Source of the DNA: Desulfurococcales archaeon
GTDB taxonomy: Archaea; Thermoproteota; Thermoprotei_A; Sulfolobales; Fervidicoccaceae
Assembly (NCBI GenBank): GCA_027014955.1
Contig: JALWDA010000073.1
Coordinates: 76,926 to 135,292 of the forward strand
Length of the DNA: 58,367 bases
Direction: 5' to 3'
Shown: positions 17,499-26,900 of the stretch, piece after piece
Layout of the letters: every line of letters begins with the position of its first letter
Position numbering within the stretch: the stretch's first letter is position 1
Translations under genes and position numbers: made by a program
Notes under the pieces: generated by a model
Told to the model about the DNA's origin: nothing
Database searches by the model: none
The model's input: only the letters and a program-made list of their open reading frames with translations

Positions 17499-18795
17499 CT
17501 AGGCCCCCTCCATGATTAATGGCATAAACTTTGTCGAAGAACCCCTCCGTCTCCCAGGGTCTCAGCATGGCAGCTAGAACGATGCCCCCAGCATCCCTGA
17601 ACCTCTTGAGCGAGTCCAATACCAGCTTTCTCAGCTCATTGTCCAACCCCCTCAGAGGCTCGTCCACAACGAGTATATTGGGGCCTTCCATAAGGTGCTT
17701 CGCGTATAGAAGTATCCTTGCTTCGCCAGTACTTAGGGTGTAAGGATCCCTGAGCCTATCCCCCCAGAGCCCAATTTCCTCCAACACCTTCCCAACGTCA
17801 TGGCCGGCCCTGCCCGCGGGGTATTTGAGCTCCTCTAGTATGGTATTCTTGAAGAAAACGTGGGAGTGGGGGGAGGGTATTATTCTTAAATCACCCTTAC
17901 TATACACATGGCCTCTACTGCATTTCATAACGCCGCTCGCAAGCTTGAGCAGGGTGGTCTTACCGCTTCCGTTGGAACCGGTTATCGCTACAGCGTCCCC
18001 AGGCCCCAGTTTTAGTGATAGTTCTTTAAACAAAGGCCTTCCCGGATAGGCGAAACTACAGTCTTCGAGCACAAGGCTGGCCTCACCCACAGGTTCCCGC
18101 GGCGAGGGAAGCTTCTTTGCTATGGTTTTGCTGATTTTTGGGAGGCTTAGCATAAGCCTTCCCGAAGCGGTCTCCCCCCTGATGTCGTGCATGGTGGCAA
18201 CAATGGTGACTTTCCTATTCCTTGAATGAGCCTCAATCAGGGAGGTTATCCTGTCCATGTTCTTGTCATCTAGGTTGGACCGGGGCTCGTCCATCATTAA
18301 AAGCCTACTCTTCTTGGCACTGAGCGCTAGGAGTGTTATTACCAGATACTTCTCTCCGTCTGAAAGAACGTCTACAGGCTTACCCAGATGAGGCCTAAGG
18401 GCCTCCCACACCTCCTCGGCTGCCTGGTTCAGCGCGAGCTCGTCACGTACCCAGTTTGTCAGGAATCTTAATGTGGGCGGGTTGGGCACGAGGTCTAACA
18501 TGCCCTCCAAAGCCGCCTGTTGGGGGGTCCTACCCCATATTCTTATCAGAGCATCCGCATTATACCCCTTGTATACGTTGGGTATCAGACCAGAGAGTGT
18601 CTTCAGGAGGGTTGTCTTACCACTGCCAGTATCGCCTGCAATCCAGTAAAGTCCAGGCTCACCTATCTCAATATCAATGTCTCTTATGATGACTTGTCCT
18701 CTCGGGGAGACTATTTTAGAGATCTCTGCGTATAGAGCTTGACCGCCCGTCTCCGAATCCCCTCTCAACAAGCTGTCTGTAAAGTCCGGATGCAA
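17482..18795 (-). CDS. ECF transporter ATPase, two ABC domains fused
   Basis: A 437-residue protein with two complete ABC ATPase domains in one chain. The first has Walker A GDTGSGKTT, the signature-like VLSDGEKYLV and Walker B LLMMDEPRSNLDD. The second has Walker A GSNGSGKTT, signature LSTGEARILL and Walker B ILVVDEPLRGLDN. It energises the biotin importer with BioY and EcfT. In many organisms EcfA1 and EcfA2 are separate genes; here they are fused. The frame opens at an ATG at 18795 inside the end of bioY (80-base overlap); a TTG about 24 bases further in would reduce the overlap. Both signature motifs deviate from LSGGQ. Confidence 0.85.
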   Translation of the reverse strand: MHPDFTDSLLRGDSETGGQALYAEISKIVSPRGQVIIRDIDIEIGEPGLYWIAGDTGSGKTTLLKTLSGLIPNVYKGYNADALIRIWGRTPQQAALEGMLDLVPNPPTLRFLTNWVRDELALNQAAEEVWEALRPHLGKPVDVLSDGEKYLVITLLALSAKKSRLLMMDEPRSNLDDKNMDRITSLIEAHSRNRKVTIVATMHDIRGETASGRLMLSLPKISKTIAKKLPSPREPVGEASLVLEDCSFAYPGRPLFKELSLKLGPGDAVAITGSNGSGKTTLLKLASGVMKCSRGHVYSKGDLRIIPSPHSHVFFKNTILEELKYPAGRAGHDVGKVLEEIGLWGDRLRDPYTLSTGEARILLYAKHLMEGPNILVVDEPLRGLDNELRKLVLDSLKRFRDAGGIVLAAMLRPWETEGFFDKVYAINHGGGLVDLSL

Positions 18796-19381
18796 TTAGA
18801 ACTGCCAGAGGATGGTCTATCAGAAGGTCCTCGGGGAGGAATATGAGGACACTAGCCGCGAAGGCGAGGAGCCATCCATCCGCGTCTATTCCCAGGTATC
18901 CCAAGGATGACAGCGACCACTCATACAGTGGGGAACCGGGGATGGCATAATATGCGAAAACAGCGAATCCCAGCAAATAAGTGGGTAGCATGCCCAGGGC
19001 TGAAAGGATAACCAGTGCCGCCTTATCGGCTGCGCTAAGCCTGGTTAGGTCCTTCCCACTCTTTCTCAGGAAAGCGCGCGTAAGTATTGATACTATGGGT
19101 GCGCTGACTAGGAAGCCCCATAGATAACCCGCAGTGTACCCGAACAACACGGGCAACCCGCCTCTAAATCCCGATGCAAGTGGAAGGCCGAGGCCGATGA
19201 GCATTATGTATATCAGCATAGAGTAGAAGGCGCCTCTCGGGGATAGTAGGAGCCCTGTCAGGACAACTGCTGTGTTTTGGAGAGTGTAGGGTATTGGTCC
19301 AATCATTATCCGGAGTTGGGCCGTGATAGCCGTTAGGACGGCCATTAGTGGTATCAGGGCTTTCTCGGCGTGGCTGTTCAT
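18716..19381 (-). CDS. bioY: Biotin ECF transporter substrate-binding component
   Basis: A 221-residue integral membrane protein with the BioY hallmarks: LTAITAQLRIMIGPIPYTLQNTAVVLTGLLLSPR near the N-terminus, then IMLIGLGLPLASGFRGG and FGYTAGYLWGF. It binds biotin and delivers it through the EcfT/EcfA module encoded immediately downstream. The longer frame upstream to 19753 is a shadow of the divergent pilin-like gene; the ATG at 19381 starts the family-typical N-terminus. Biotin need is consistent with biotin-dependent acyl-CoA carboxylases (inference; none in the window). Confidence 0.92.
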   Translation of the reverse strand: MNSHAEKALIPLMAVLTAITAQLRIMIGPIPYTLQNTAVVLTGLLLSPRGAFYSMLIYIMLIGLGLPLASGFRGGLPVLFGYTAGYLWGFLVSAPIVSILTRAFLRKSGKDLTRLSAADKAALVILSALGMLPTYLLGFAVFAYYAIPGSPLYEWSLSSLGYLGIDADGWLLAFAASVLIFLPEDLLIDHPLAVLIASGLYRQLVERGFGDGRSSSIRRDL

Positions 19382-19482
19382 CCCAGGCTGTCCCTGCTGG
19401 TGTTTGTCTTTACATTTCCTGTGAATGGAGGTAATCTTGTTTGTGAGGATATTGTGTGGTGTAATAGATGTAATAGAAAAAC

Positions 19483-19490
19483 TATATAAA
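19483..19490 (+). promoter_or_regulatory. TATA box of the first pilin-like gene
   Basis: TATATAAA lies 52 bases before the ATG at 19542 in an A/T-rich divergent region shared with bioY. A start about 25 bases downstream would leave a short leader containing the GAGTGAG ribosome binding site. Confidence 0.5.
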
Positions 19491-19541
19491 AACCAGTAAA
19501 TAATATACATTAAAGTGCTTGAGCGTATCAGAGTGAGTGCA

Positions 19542-20345
19542 ATGGAGGGGAATACTGGGAAGGCAGCACACAAGACCCTGTCACAGACACTCGCGCTAAT
19601 CCTTCTAACCCTGATAATAGTAACCTCTATAGTAGTTATACACTCGACCATTGCGAACTTCGGGATAGCACTGGGGGAGGACAGCGGGACCTCTCTCCTA
19701 GGTGGCGCCCTAATAGAAGAGGTAGTCCCGCTGGTTGATGAAAAAAGGCCCAACTACTGCTACGCCATAGGAATAGTGGTTAGGAATCCTACCAGAGAGC
19801 CCATAAGCTCTGACCTCAACCCAGTATTCATTAAGACAGATAAGCGCACGATATTAGGCGAGCGCGTCTTTTCATGGAAACGGGAGACGATAGAGCCCGG
19901 AAGCTCGTTTACAGCAATATACTATCCCAGCATGCGCATAAACCCCGATCATGTAGAGATAAGACTATCCCCAGGCACAGCCTCGTCTGGCATAATAAGA
20001 AAACACATGCCCTGCACACTTGGAAGAGGAGGCACAGTAACACTATCCAAGGAGAGCGAGGAGACCAAGACCCTAAGACTCGGCAACGTCTCCATAACCC
20101 TATGGCTCAGCAATACAGGTTCCAACAGCATCATGGTCTGGTTCAATATAACCGTGAACACCACCCTACCCCCGGGAAGTATAAGAGGAGAGGTCATGCT
20201 CCGCGAGACTCCAGGACACCCACTGGGACCAGTTTTCCACAACCCAACGGAATATGTCCCTGGAGAGGTCTATATGGGCTACTTAGGCCCCGTAAGCCTA
20301 GGGGGTTACGAGAAAGTGACGGTTCTCTGGAGCCTTCTACGCTAG
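19542..20345 (+). CDS. Pilin-like secreted protein, paralogue 1
   Basis: A 267-residue protein with a short charged N-terminus (MEGNTGKAAHKTLSQ), one strongly hydrophobic helix (TLALILLTLIIVTSIVVIH) and a beta-rich exterior. This is the layout of archaeal class III signal (type IV pilin-like) proteins. It is paralogous to the next gene: both have SQ at the membrane boundary, then LIEEVVPLVDEKRP..C..GIVVRN here against FVEEVIPVQDEERP..C..GITVRN there, and a CTLxxxxxVxL stretch mid-protein. The start ATG 19542 has GAGTGAG upstream; the frame from 19515 adds nothing family-like. The function is unknown; a surface filament or adhesin subunit is inference. Confidence 0.65.
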   Translation: MEGNTGKAAHKTLSQTLALILLTLIIVTSIVVIHSTIANFGIALGEDSGTSLLGGALIEEVVPLVDEKRPNYCYAIGIVVRNPTREPISSDLNPVFIKTDKRTILGERVFSWKRETIEPGSSFTAIYYPSMRINPDHVEIRLSPGTASSGIIRKHMPCTLGRGGTVTLSKESEETKTLRLGNVSITLWLSNTGSNSIMVWFNITVNTTLPPGSIRGEVMLRETPGHPLGPVFHNPTEYVPGEVYMGYLGPVSLGGYEKVTVLWSLLR

Positions 20346-20415
20346 AGCCGTCCTTGGTACCATATCTTAGGTTTAAGTTAAGAGAAAAAATAAAAATATT
20401 ACTTCATAGAAACAA

Positions 20416-20427
20416 GTATAATAAATA
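20416..20427 (+). promoter_or_regulatory. TATA region of the second pilin-like gene
   Basis: GTATAATAAATA in an A/T-rich 111-base gap, 30 bases before the ATG at 20457, would give a very short leader carrying GGTG as ribosome binding site. It suggests paralogue 2 has its own promoter. Confidence 0.45.
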
Positions 20428-20456
20428 CATATTATTGTATTCACAATGGTGCTAGC

Positions 20457-21401
20457 ATGATAAATAGAAACACTGGCTCGAAGGCCAAAAGCACCAGCCA
20501 GTCCCTGACAATGATAATCCTGCTTGTTCTCATAATAGCAGCCTCGGTGGGAATATACCACGCTGTTAACAGCATGGGCAGAGAAAGGGCTACAGCAAGT
20601 GCCGGGCCGATACTGGGCAAGATGTTCGTAGAAGAAGTGATCCCAGTCCAAGACGAAGAGCGTCCAGACACCTGCGTTCTACTTGGAATAACTGTTAGGA
20701 ACAATGGAAAAGACCCTCTCCCCCTTCACGACATAAGGCTATACATATACATAGACGAAACCCTGGCCCAAGTCATGGATCCCGTGATCACCTACAATGA
20801 TATACTGATGCCGGGGGAAACACAGGAGCTTGTCTTCTCTACGTCGAGGAGCATTGGCTCGGGTAAGATTGTTCTTAAAATATCGGGGAGGTACTCGATA
20901 AGCGACTTATTCAAGTACGAGCTGCCCTGCACCCTTGCCCCGACGGTTCACTCTGTTCTTACTATTGCAAACACGCGTCATAATCCCAAGGTTATAGAGC
21001 TAGGAGGTGTCATGCTCGAGATTTGGGTGGAGTACATGGGAGAGGAGGAGGGCTATGCTATACATGCCCGTCCCTCGTACCAAAGCCAAGGTCTTGGAGA
21101 TGAGGCTGAGCTGTGGCTAGGGATTATGAACGTTAACGGAAAACATGCTCGCCCTTACCTAGGTTCCAAACAATTAGAACTGAGGTTGCCTGATGGAGTA
21201 TGCGATGACATGGAGAAGGCGCGCAACGACGATGATGAGGAAGATGAGAGGCACTATCACGGCAAAGACTATTGGCATTTAAGGGAACACGAGGAGGAAG
21301 GTCGTGAAGGCCACCAATGTTATGAGAGAGACTATGTTGTTTGGAGGGGGATCGAGGAGAGATCGTTCCCGTTTATAGTAATTGTGAGTCGGGTAGGTTA
21401 G
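20457..21401 (+). CDS. Pilin-like secreted protein, paralogue 2 with acidic/His-rich tail
   Basis: A 314-residue paralogue of the preceding protein: a charged N-terminus (MINRNTGSKAKSTSQ), a hydrophobic helix (SLTMIILLVLIIAASVGIYHAV) and a beta-rich exterior with two conserved Cys. It differs at the C-terminus, where about 65 residues rich in Asp, Glu, His and Arg (from DDMEKARNDDDEEDE to EEEGREGHQCYERD) precede a final beta strand FPFIVIVSRVG. Paralogue 1 has no such segment. It could bind metal ions or be a charged linker (inference). The stop codon abuts the stop of the convergent MFS gene with no gap. Confidence 0.65.
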   Translation: MINRNTGSKAKSTSQSLTMIILLVLIIAASVGIYHAVNSMGRERATASAGPILGKMFVEEVIPVQDEERPDTCVLLGITVRNNGKDPLPLHDIRLYIYIDETLAQVMDPVITYNDILMPGETQELVFSTSRSIGSGKIVLKISGRYSISDLFKYELPCTLAPTVHSVLTIANTRHNPKVIELGGVMLEIWVEYMGEEEGYAIHARPSYQSQGLGDEAELWLGIMNVNGKHARPYLGSKQLELRLPDGVCDDMEKARNDDDEEDERHYHGKDYWHLREHEEEGREGHQCYERDYVVWRGIEERSFPFIVIVSRVG

Positions 21402-22652
21402 TTACTTCTCCGGGATATGGACGATAGTGGGTCTCCCACCATTCGTCTCCCTTTTAAGCTTGGGATAGTACCGGACAACCACTACTGCTAGGAGAACCGC
21501 GCTTGCCGCGAAGGGGGAGCCCAATCCTATGTGAGAGAACATCCATCCCCCCAGTCCGGAGGAGGGGCTACCCACTATTGTTCGGTAGAAGTTGGACTTT
21601 GCGAACAGGCGCCCCCTTTCCCTTGGGGAGGGGGATATACGTGAGAGTAGTGTGTTGTATGCGGGTATCCAGGACGATATTGCTATTCCCAACAAAACCA
21701 TGGCGACTGGCAGGAGGTTTTCTGGCAGCCCCACGAACATAAGCGTACCTATAGTAATGCCAGCTACCTCGCTTAGCATAAGGGGCTTGAGCGCCCCCAC
21801 CCTGTCGGCGGCTATGCCTACTCCATACTGGGTGAGGACACCCACGACATCGACCAGAGTCATCAGCAAACCCACCTCGGCAGGCTCGAGGCCGTAGGCG
21901 ACCTTGAGATATGGCGTTAGGAGGGGGAACCAGAGCGACCACGCAATCCTATCCATGACCATAAACTCTATGACTGTCTTCTCACGGGGTTGCACCTTAA
22001 CAGTCTCAATCAGCCGTGCCCGGAGCTCGCCTGGATGGGGGAGCCTCCTGCCGGGCAGGGTTTCCCTGAACGCGATTGCCGCGAACACGAGGCTGGCGAG
22101 GGCTAGAACCAGTATTAGGGAGAACAGCCGGGCATAGCCCATTTTCTCGGCGACAAGACCTGCAGGGTATGGTGAGAGGACTCTAGATAAGCTGAAGAAT
22201 GTGGCAATGAGGCCGAAGGCCGCCCCAAGCCTCTCTGGGGGGACACTGTCGGCGATTAGGGAACTCCGCGCGGGGTTACCTGTGACGAAGGCCGTGTAGA
22301 AGAAAAACAGTGCCAGTACAGCTAGGGGTAGGCTAAGGGGAGCTAGTGCTATGAGGGATGCCACGGTTATCATGAGGCTCGTCATCAGGATTACGGGTTT
22401 CCGCCCAACAGTGTCTATGAGCGCACCTGCAAGGGGGAGTGCGATGGCCGATGCCAGTAGGCCTACGCCAGTTAGTCCTCCAATAATGTTTAGCTCCAGC
22501 CCCCTCTCTGCTAGGTAGTAGGGATAGTATATCCTAAACGTGTTCATGGAGAAGGAGAACATGAGCACATAAACCAGCATGGCCTTCAGGTTCCTGTGCA
22601 ACAGGCACCCCTTCTGCAGTAGGGTTGTGTAACGGGCTTGTTTTTCTATCAC
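21402..22652 (-). CDS. Major facilitator superfamily transporter
   Basis: A 416-residue polytopic protein with the MFS 12-helix pattern. The loop 2-3 motif is seen as GALIDTVGRKPVILMTS and a second-half equivalent as GIAADRVGALKPLM. The substrate is not evident; it resembles drug/sugar efflux families. Convergent with the pilin-like gene: the two stop codons are adjacent (21399-21401 and 21402-21404). Confidence 0.8.
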   Translation of the reverse strand: MIEKQARYTTLLQKGCLLHRNLKAMLVYVLMFSFSMNTFRIYYPYYLAERGLELNIIGGLTGVGLLASAIALPLAGALIDTVGRKPVILMTSLMITVASLIALAPLSLPLAVLALFFFYTAFVTGNPARSSLIADSVPPERLGAAFGLIATFFSLSRVLSPYPAGLVAEKMGYARLFSLILVLALASLVFAAIAFRETLPGRRLPHPGELRARLIETVKVQPREKTVIEFMVMDRIAWSLWFPLLTPYLKVAYGLEPAEVGLLMTLVDVVGVLTQYGVGIAADRVGALKPLMLSEVAGITIGTLMFVGLPENLLPVAMVLLGIAISSWIPAYNTLLSRISPSPRERGRLFAKSNFYRTIVGSPSSGLGGWMFSHIGLGSPFAASAVLLAVVVVRYYPKLKRETNGGRPTIVHIPEK

Positions 22653-22725
22653 GTTTCGAGGGTAATAATGGATAACAATTCCAATATGGGCCCATGAACG
22701 TGGGCTGGCGCCCAGAAGCTCAGGG

Positions 22726-23934
22726 CTACTCGTACCTGAGGGCCCTAACAGGGTCCATCCGGGCCGCCCTCCAAGCGGGGTATAGACTGGAGAGCATGCT
22801 CACGAGAACAGCGACGCCGAGCGCCAGAAGTATGATTTGGGGGTCTAGGACCGGCGTGTACCCGATGGGAGCGGGTGCCTCGAAGGCCGATGCCCTCTCG
22901 GCGGCCCTGCGGGCTATTATCTTTGGGATGGCTAGGGAGCCAGCAACACCCATCCCCACGCCAACGAGGCCCCCCATTAAGCCTATGAGGGTCCCCTCCA
23001 CAAGTATCATGAGGAGGACGTGCCTGTTCTTGTAGCCCAGGGCCTTATAGGTTCCAATCTCGCGTGTCCTCTCAAGCACGGTTATTAGCATTGTGTTGAG
23101 TATGCCCAGGCTGGCCACGACGAGGCTGATGCCCGCTATACCTGCCATGAGGAAGCTGAGCTGTCGGACCACGGTCTGGAAGGCCTCGCCTATCTGCTGG
23201 GCGGAGACAGGCATAGCGTTCTCCCCAAACATGTTAGAAATACTCTCGACGACAGAGTCCACCTGGTCCACGCTAACCGCTTTTACTATAATCCTGTTGT
23301 AAGTAGCGCTACCCAGGATGTCCTGGGCGCTCCTCAGGGGTATGAATATTATGTCATCGGGCCTGAGGAACGCGAGGGCACCGTACCTGTCCATGACGCC
23401 CGAGACCGTGAGCCTCACGAGCCTAACGTCGCCGCCTGAGCCAACCTCCATGAAAATAGGCTGCCCCGCGTAGACCTTCTGACGCTCCCTTAGGTGATCA
23501 TAGCCTATATTGTACCCGACTAGAGCCAGGGGGGCCTTTGTGTCGGGGAATAGTGTGCCGTCCAGCAGCTTAATGTCTGAGAGGAACATCTCAAGACCCT
23601 TGGGCGTCACTCCCAGGACTATCTGCTGCTGGAGCTTCTCTCCCCCCACATAGACGTTTGTTATAAGCGTAATCATGGGCTCAGCGTCCCTGACCCCAGG
23701 TATTCTCTTGACGGCCTCGATATCACTGGGGGTGAGCCTGCTGCTGAAGACGAATATTGTCTCGGGACCCATCTTCTCCAGGGTCTCCTGTATGCTCTGA
23801 CTTATACCCGCGGTCTGGGCCACTAGGGCAAGAATAGTCGCCACACCAACGGCGACGCTGAACAGCGTCAACACTACCCGGGTCTTCCTGGCAGTAAGCG
23901 ACTTGAGTGAGACAAGTATAAAATCGCTAATCAT
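22726..23934 (-). CDS. MacB-like ABC transporter permease (FtsX domain)
   Basis: A 402-residue permease with MacB topology: an N-terminal transmembrane helix (TRKTR VVLTLFSVAVGVATILALVA), a large extracytoplasmic MacB_PCD domain (about 45-260), then three C-terminal helices of the FtsX domain (LMAGIAGISLVVASLGILNTMLITVLERTREIG, the family signature, and a final SMLSSLYPAWRAARMDPVRALRYE). It overlaps the end of the giant repeat protein gene by 8 bases and belongs to one operon with it and the ATPase. MacB-type systems transmit mechanical force outside the membrane rather than transporting across it. Confidence 0.9.
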   Translation of the reverse strand: MISDFILVSLKSLTARKTRVVLTLFSVAVGVATILALVAQTAGISQSIQETLEKMGPETIFVFSSRLTPSDIEAVKRIPGVRDAEPMITLITNVYVGGEKLQQQIVLGVTPKGLEMFLSDIKLLDGTLFPDTKAPLALVGYNIGYDHLRERQKVYAGQPIFMEVGSGGDVRLVRLTVSGVMDRYGALAFLRPDDIIFIPLRSAQDILGSATYNRIIVKAVSVDQVDSVVESISNMFGENAMPVSAQQIGEAFQTVVRQLSFLMAGIAGISLVVASLGILNTMLITVLERTREIGTYKALGYKNRHVLLMILVEGTLIGLMGGLVGVGMGVAGSLAIPKIIARRAAERASAFEAPAPIGYTPVLDPQIILLALGVAVLVSMLSSLYPAWRAARMDPVRALRYE

Positions 23935-26900
23935 GGCCCCGGCTCCTCACGAGCTTGGCGACTACAAGTGCAACAATGACAACGCCGAGTACAGCTACCA
24001 AGTAAACCACCTCAAGCCCAAAGGGGCCGGCTGCGCTCCTTTGACTAGCCAACTCCCCGCTTTCTACTGTGCCCTGGGCGCTAGAAGGCTGGATGCTGAC
24101 GGGCACCTCTAGGGTTTCATGATACGGGTTGCCAAGATTGTCCTCATAGGTTATCAGTAGGGAAATGGCCCTGTCTCCAGCAGAACCCACAAGTGGAACG
24201 AGGCTAAGCGTGAGTGTACTGCTGGTGCCCGGGCCTATCCTGCCAACGAAGACCCTGGGCGAAGAGAGGGCCTCGATGCCCTGTGGGAGCCTGGCTTCCA
24301 AGAAGACCTTCTCAGCCGCACCCTTGCCGAGGTTGCTTAGGGTTATCGAGAGGCTGAAGGGCTGCCCCTCAACCACATCTTCGGGTATGATGCTCATTTC
24401 AGTAGCCTCCAGTAGGGGTGTCTTTTTGACTAGTAGGCCCAGAGTGCTTGTTACTGTGAAGGGCATTCCTCCCTGGTAAAGCTTCAGGGTCAGGGTAAGG
24501 GCAACATTATCCCCAATCGTGGGAGGCACGTAAACTGTTGTGTTCAACGCAATAGTTTCTCCCGCAGGTATCCTCCCTAAGGAGTAATGTGATGTGCCAA
24601 CGACAATCGAGGACGTACCCAGGGGCGTCAACGTGGCCTCAACCGACTCCCAGTCACTCTCACCCGAATTGCCGATTTTTATCAGGACAGGCGTGGGCCT
24701 CCCAGCCTCCACCGTCGTTGGCTCCAGGCTCACCTGAAGCTGGGGTGTGGTTATGGGCCTGACCCTGAAATAGGCCTCCATCAAACTGTTTCCAGGGCCT
24801 CCCTTAGGGTCCCAGTAGGAGACGCTGAGGGTTATGGATGCCCGGGTCTCAGCCTGTACTGGGAGAACAAGCACGTCAAGCACGATCTCTTGAGACTCCC
24901 CAGGCCCCATCCTCCCTATAACGATGGGAGAGGCCTCGGTGTTCACTACTATGGGGGAGGCAGCCACGGTCCTGACGTCAACAACTACATTCTCTATTGC
25001 GTGGTCTAGCTTGTTGACAACCCTGAAGACCACCCTGTAGTCCCCCGGTCCAAGCTCGGCGCTTTCGGGGTGGAGTAGCCTTATCTCAATGGCGCTTGAT
25101 GTCGGCTTCGGTAGAACCTTGACTCCCAACGTCTGAGAAGCTGAACGTTGCCTCCCAAGCTTGTCCTCGTAGAGCATCTGTAGCTGGAGAGTGAGTGGCC
25201 CCGGGGAGGAGGGAGTCACGGTTAGGCTAAATTCCTTGCTACCACCAGGTGGAAGTGTGCCTACGTAGAGCGTAGGCGGAGCTACGGTGGCACCGGGGCT
25301 TTGTATACTGAGGGTGAGGTTGTAGGCGGTCTCCCTGCCACGGTTCTCAACGACTATGGAGACGTTATTCTCCTTGCCCTCGACAAGAGTTGTCTCATAG
25401 AGCCTAGCAGATGGCATAGGAGTTGGGGGGCTCACTATGGGGATGCCCAGGGGGAGGACATTCTCGTTCCTCATCCCATCCTTATAGTAGGTCAGGGTTA
25501 CGGTTATGGTCTCGACACCGCTCGCCTGGGGAACGGCGTACGCTTGGTATGTTCTCTCGGCCTTCTCACCGGGCTCGAGTTTTGGTATGAACCACTCCTG
25601 GTTTACTCCCACTAGCCTTATCGTGGGGGGCAGGCTGAGGGTTATGGTTATGTTCTCCAGGGTGGATTGACCGGTGTTTACAACACTCGCCTTAACCGGG
25701 ACCACGTGGCCTGCCCTCAAGCTGGGTGGAGCGAGGGTGACAGACAAGTCACCGCTGCTCCTAACCTGTATTGGTAACGCGAAGACCTGTTCCTCCACCT
25801 TGGGCTTCCCCGTCAAAGCTTCCTCGTATGAAAGTGAAGCCCTTAGCTGTAGGGTACCTGAGACGCCCGGGGGGATGTATATATTGTAAGGCAGGCTCAC
25901 CTGCTCCCCCGGGCCCAGCCTCCCTAGCGTTCTCGACGCCGGTCCGAGGACCTGTACGGGCGGCTGGGCGCTGAGTACAACCCTAGCGTTCTCAACCGTT
26001 ACATTCCCACCATTGGAGACCGTGACCTTGACCCTCGCGACGCTCCCCGAAACCGGTGTGTCCTCCACTTGTATATCCAGGTCGACCTGGGATTGAATGG
26101 GCTTACCGATGGGGATATCAATGGACGTGGCGTGTGAAAGACTAACCAAGCCCACCTTATAAGCGACGCTTATCCCAATCCTGCCCAGGTCGGGTGCGGT
26201 GCTCGACACCCTGAGGGGCAACTCTACACTGATAGACTCCCCTGGTCCAATACTCCCAATGTCAACAAAGCTGCTAGTATTCGTGAGAGCCAGGAAGCCC
26301 GGCAGGCTCAGGCTGACTGCAACGTCGCGAGCTGGGTACGGTAGCCGATTCTCCAGGATGATGTGGAGAACCCCCTGCTCCCCCGCTCTAAGCTCTCCCG
26401 CCCAGGCTGTTATCCTGACACCGTCAATAGGAGGCGGCTCGAGAGGTAGTGTTAGGAGCTCCGTTTCCTCCCAGAGCCCCCTACACTCGTCATAACCGCT
26501 TAGCCTAACCACCAGGCCTAGAGGCCGGGGGGCCGTCTCCCGGCTTGTGTTGAGCATTAGTTCGATTACCCTCTCCTCCCCACCAGGCAGGGCTCCAATG
26601 TAGACGGTACTTGGCTCCAGGGGGAGCCCTTCCCTGCTCTCCAGGTAGACCCTCAGGTCACGGGCCTCCCCAGCGCCCCTGTTTGCTATGCTGAGCAAGA
26701 GCCTGTTCTCGCCCCCCAGCAGGGCGCTGAGGTTATGCATCCTGACCTCAAGTAGGGGGGACTTCCCAACCCATATGGCAACCCTGTGGGTCTCCTCGAA
26801 CACGCCGGGAGCCCTCAGGGTAAGGTCGGCCTCGCGCTTCCTCTCTGTAAGCTCATCGCTCACGTTCAGGGGAAACCTGAACACCACGACTCCCCCCGGC

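Noticed and set aside
19382-19753. N-terminal extension of bioY by about 124 residues
   Set aside because: The extension is antisense to the start of the pilin-like gene and lacks BioY features; the ATG at 19381 gives the family N-terminus.
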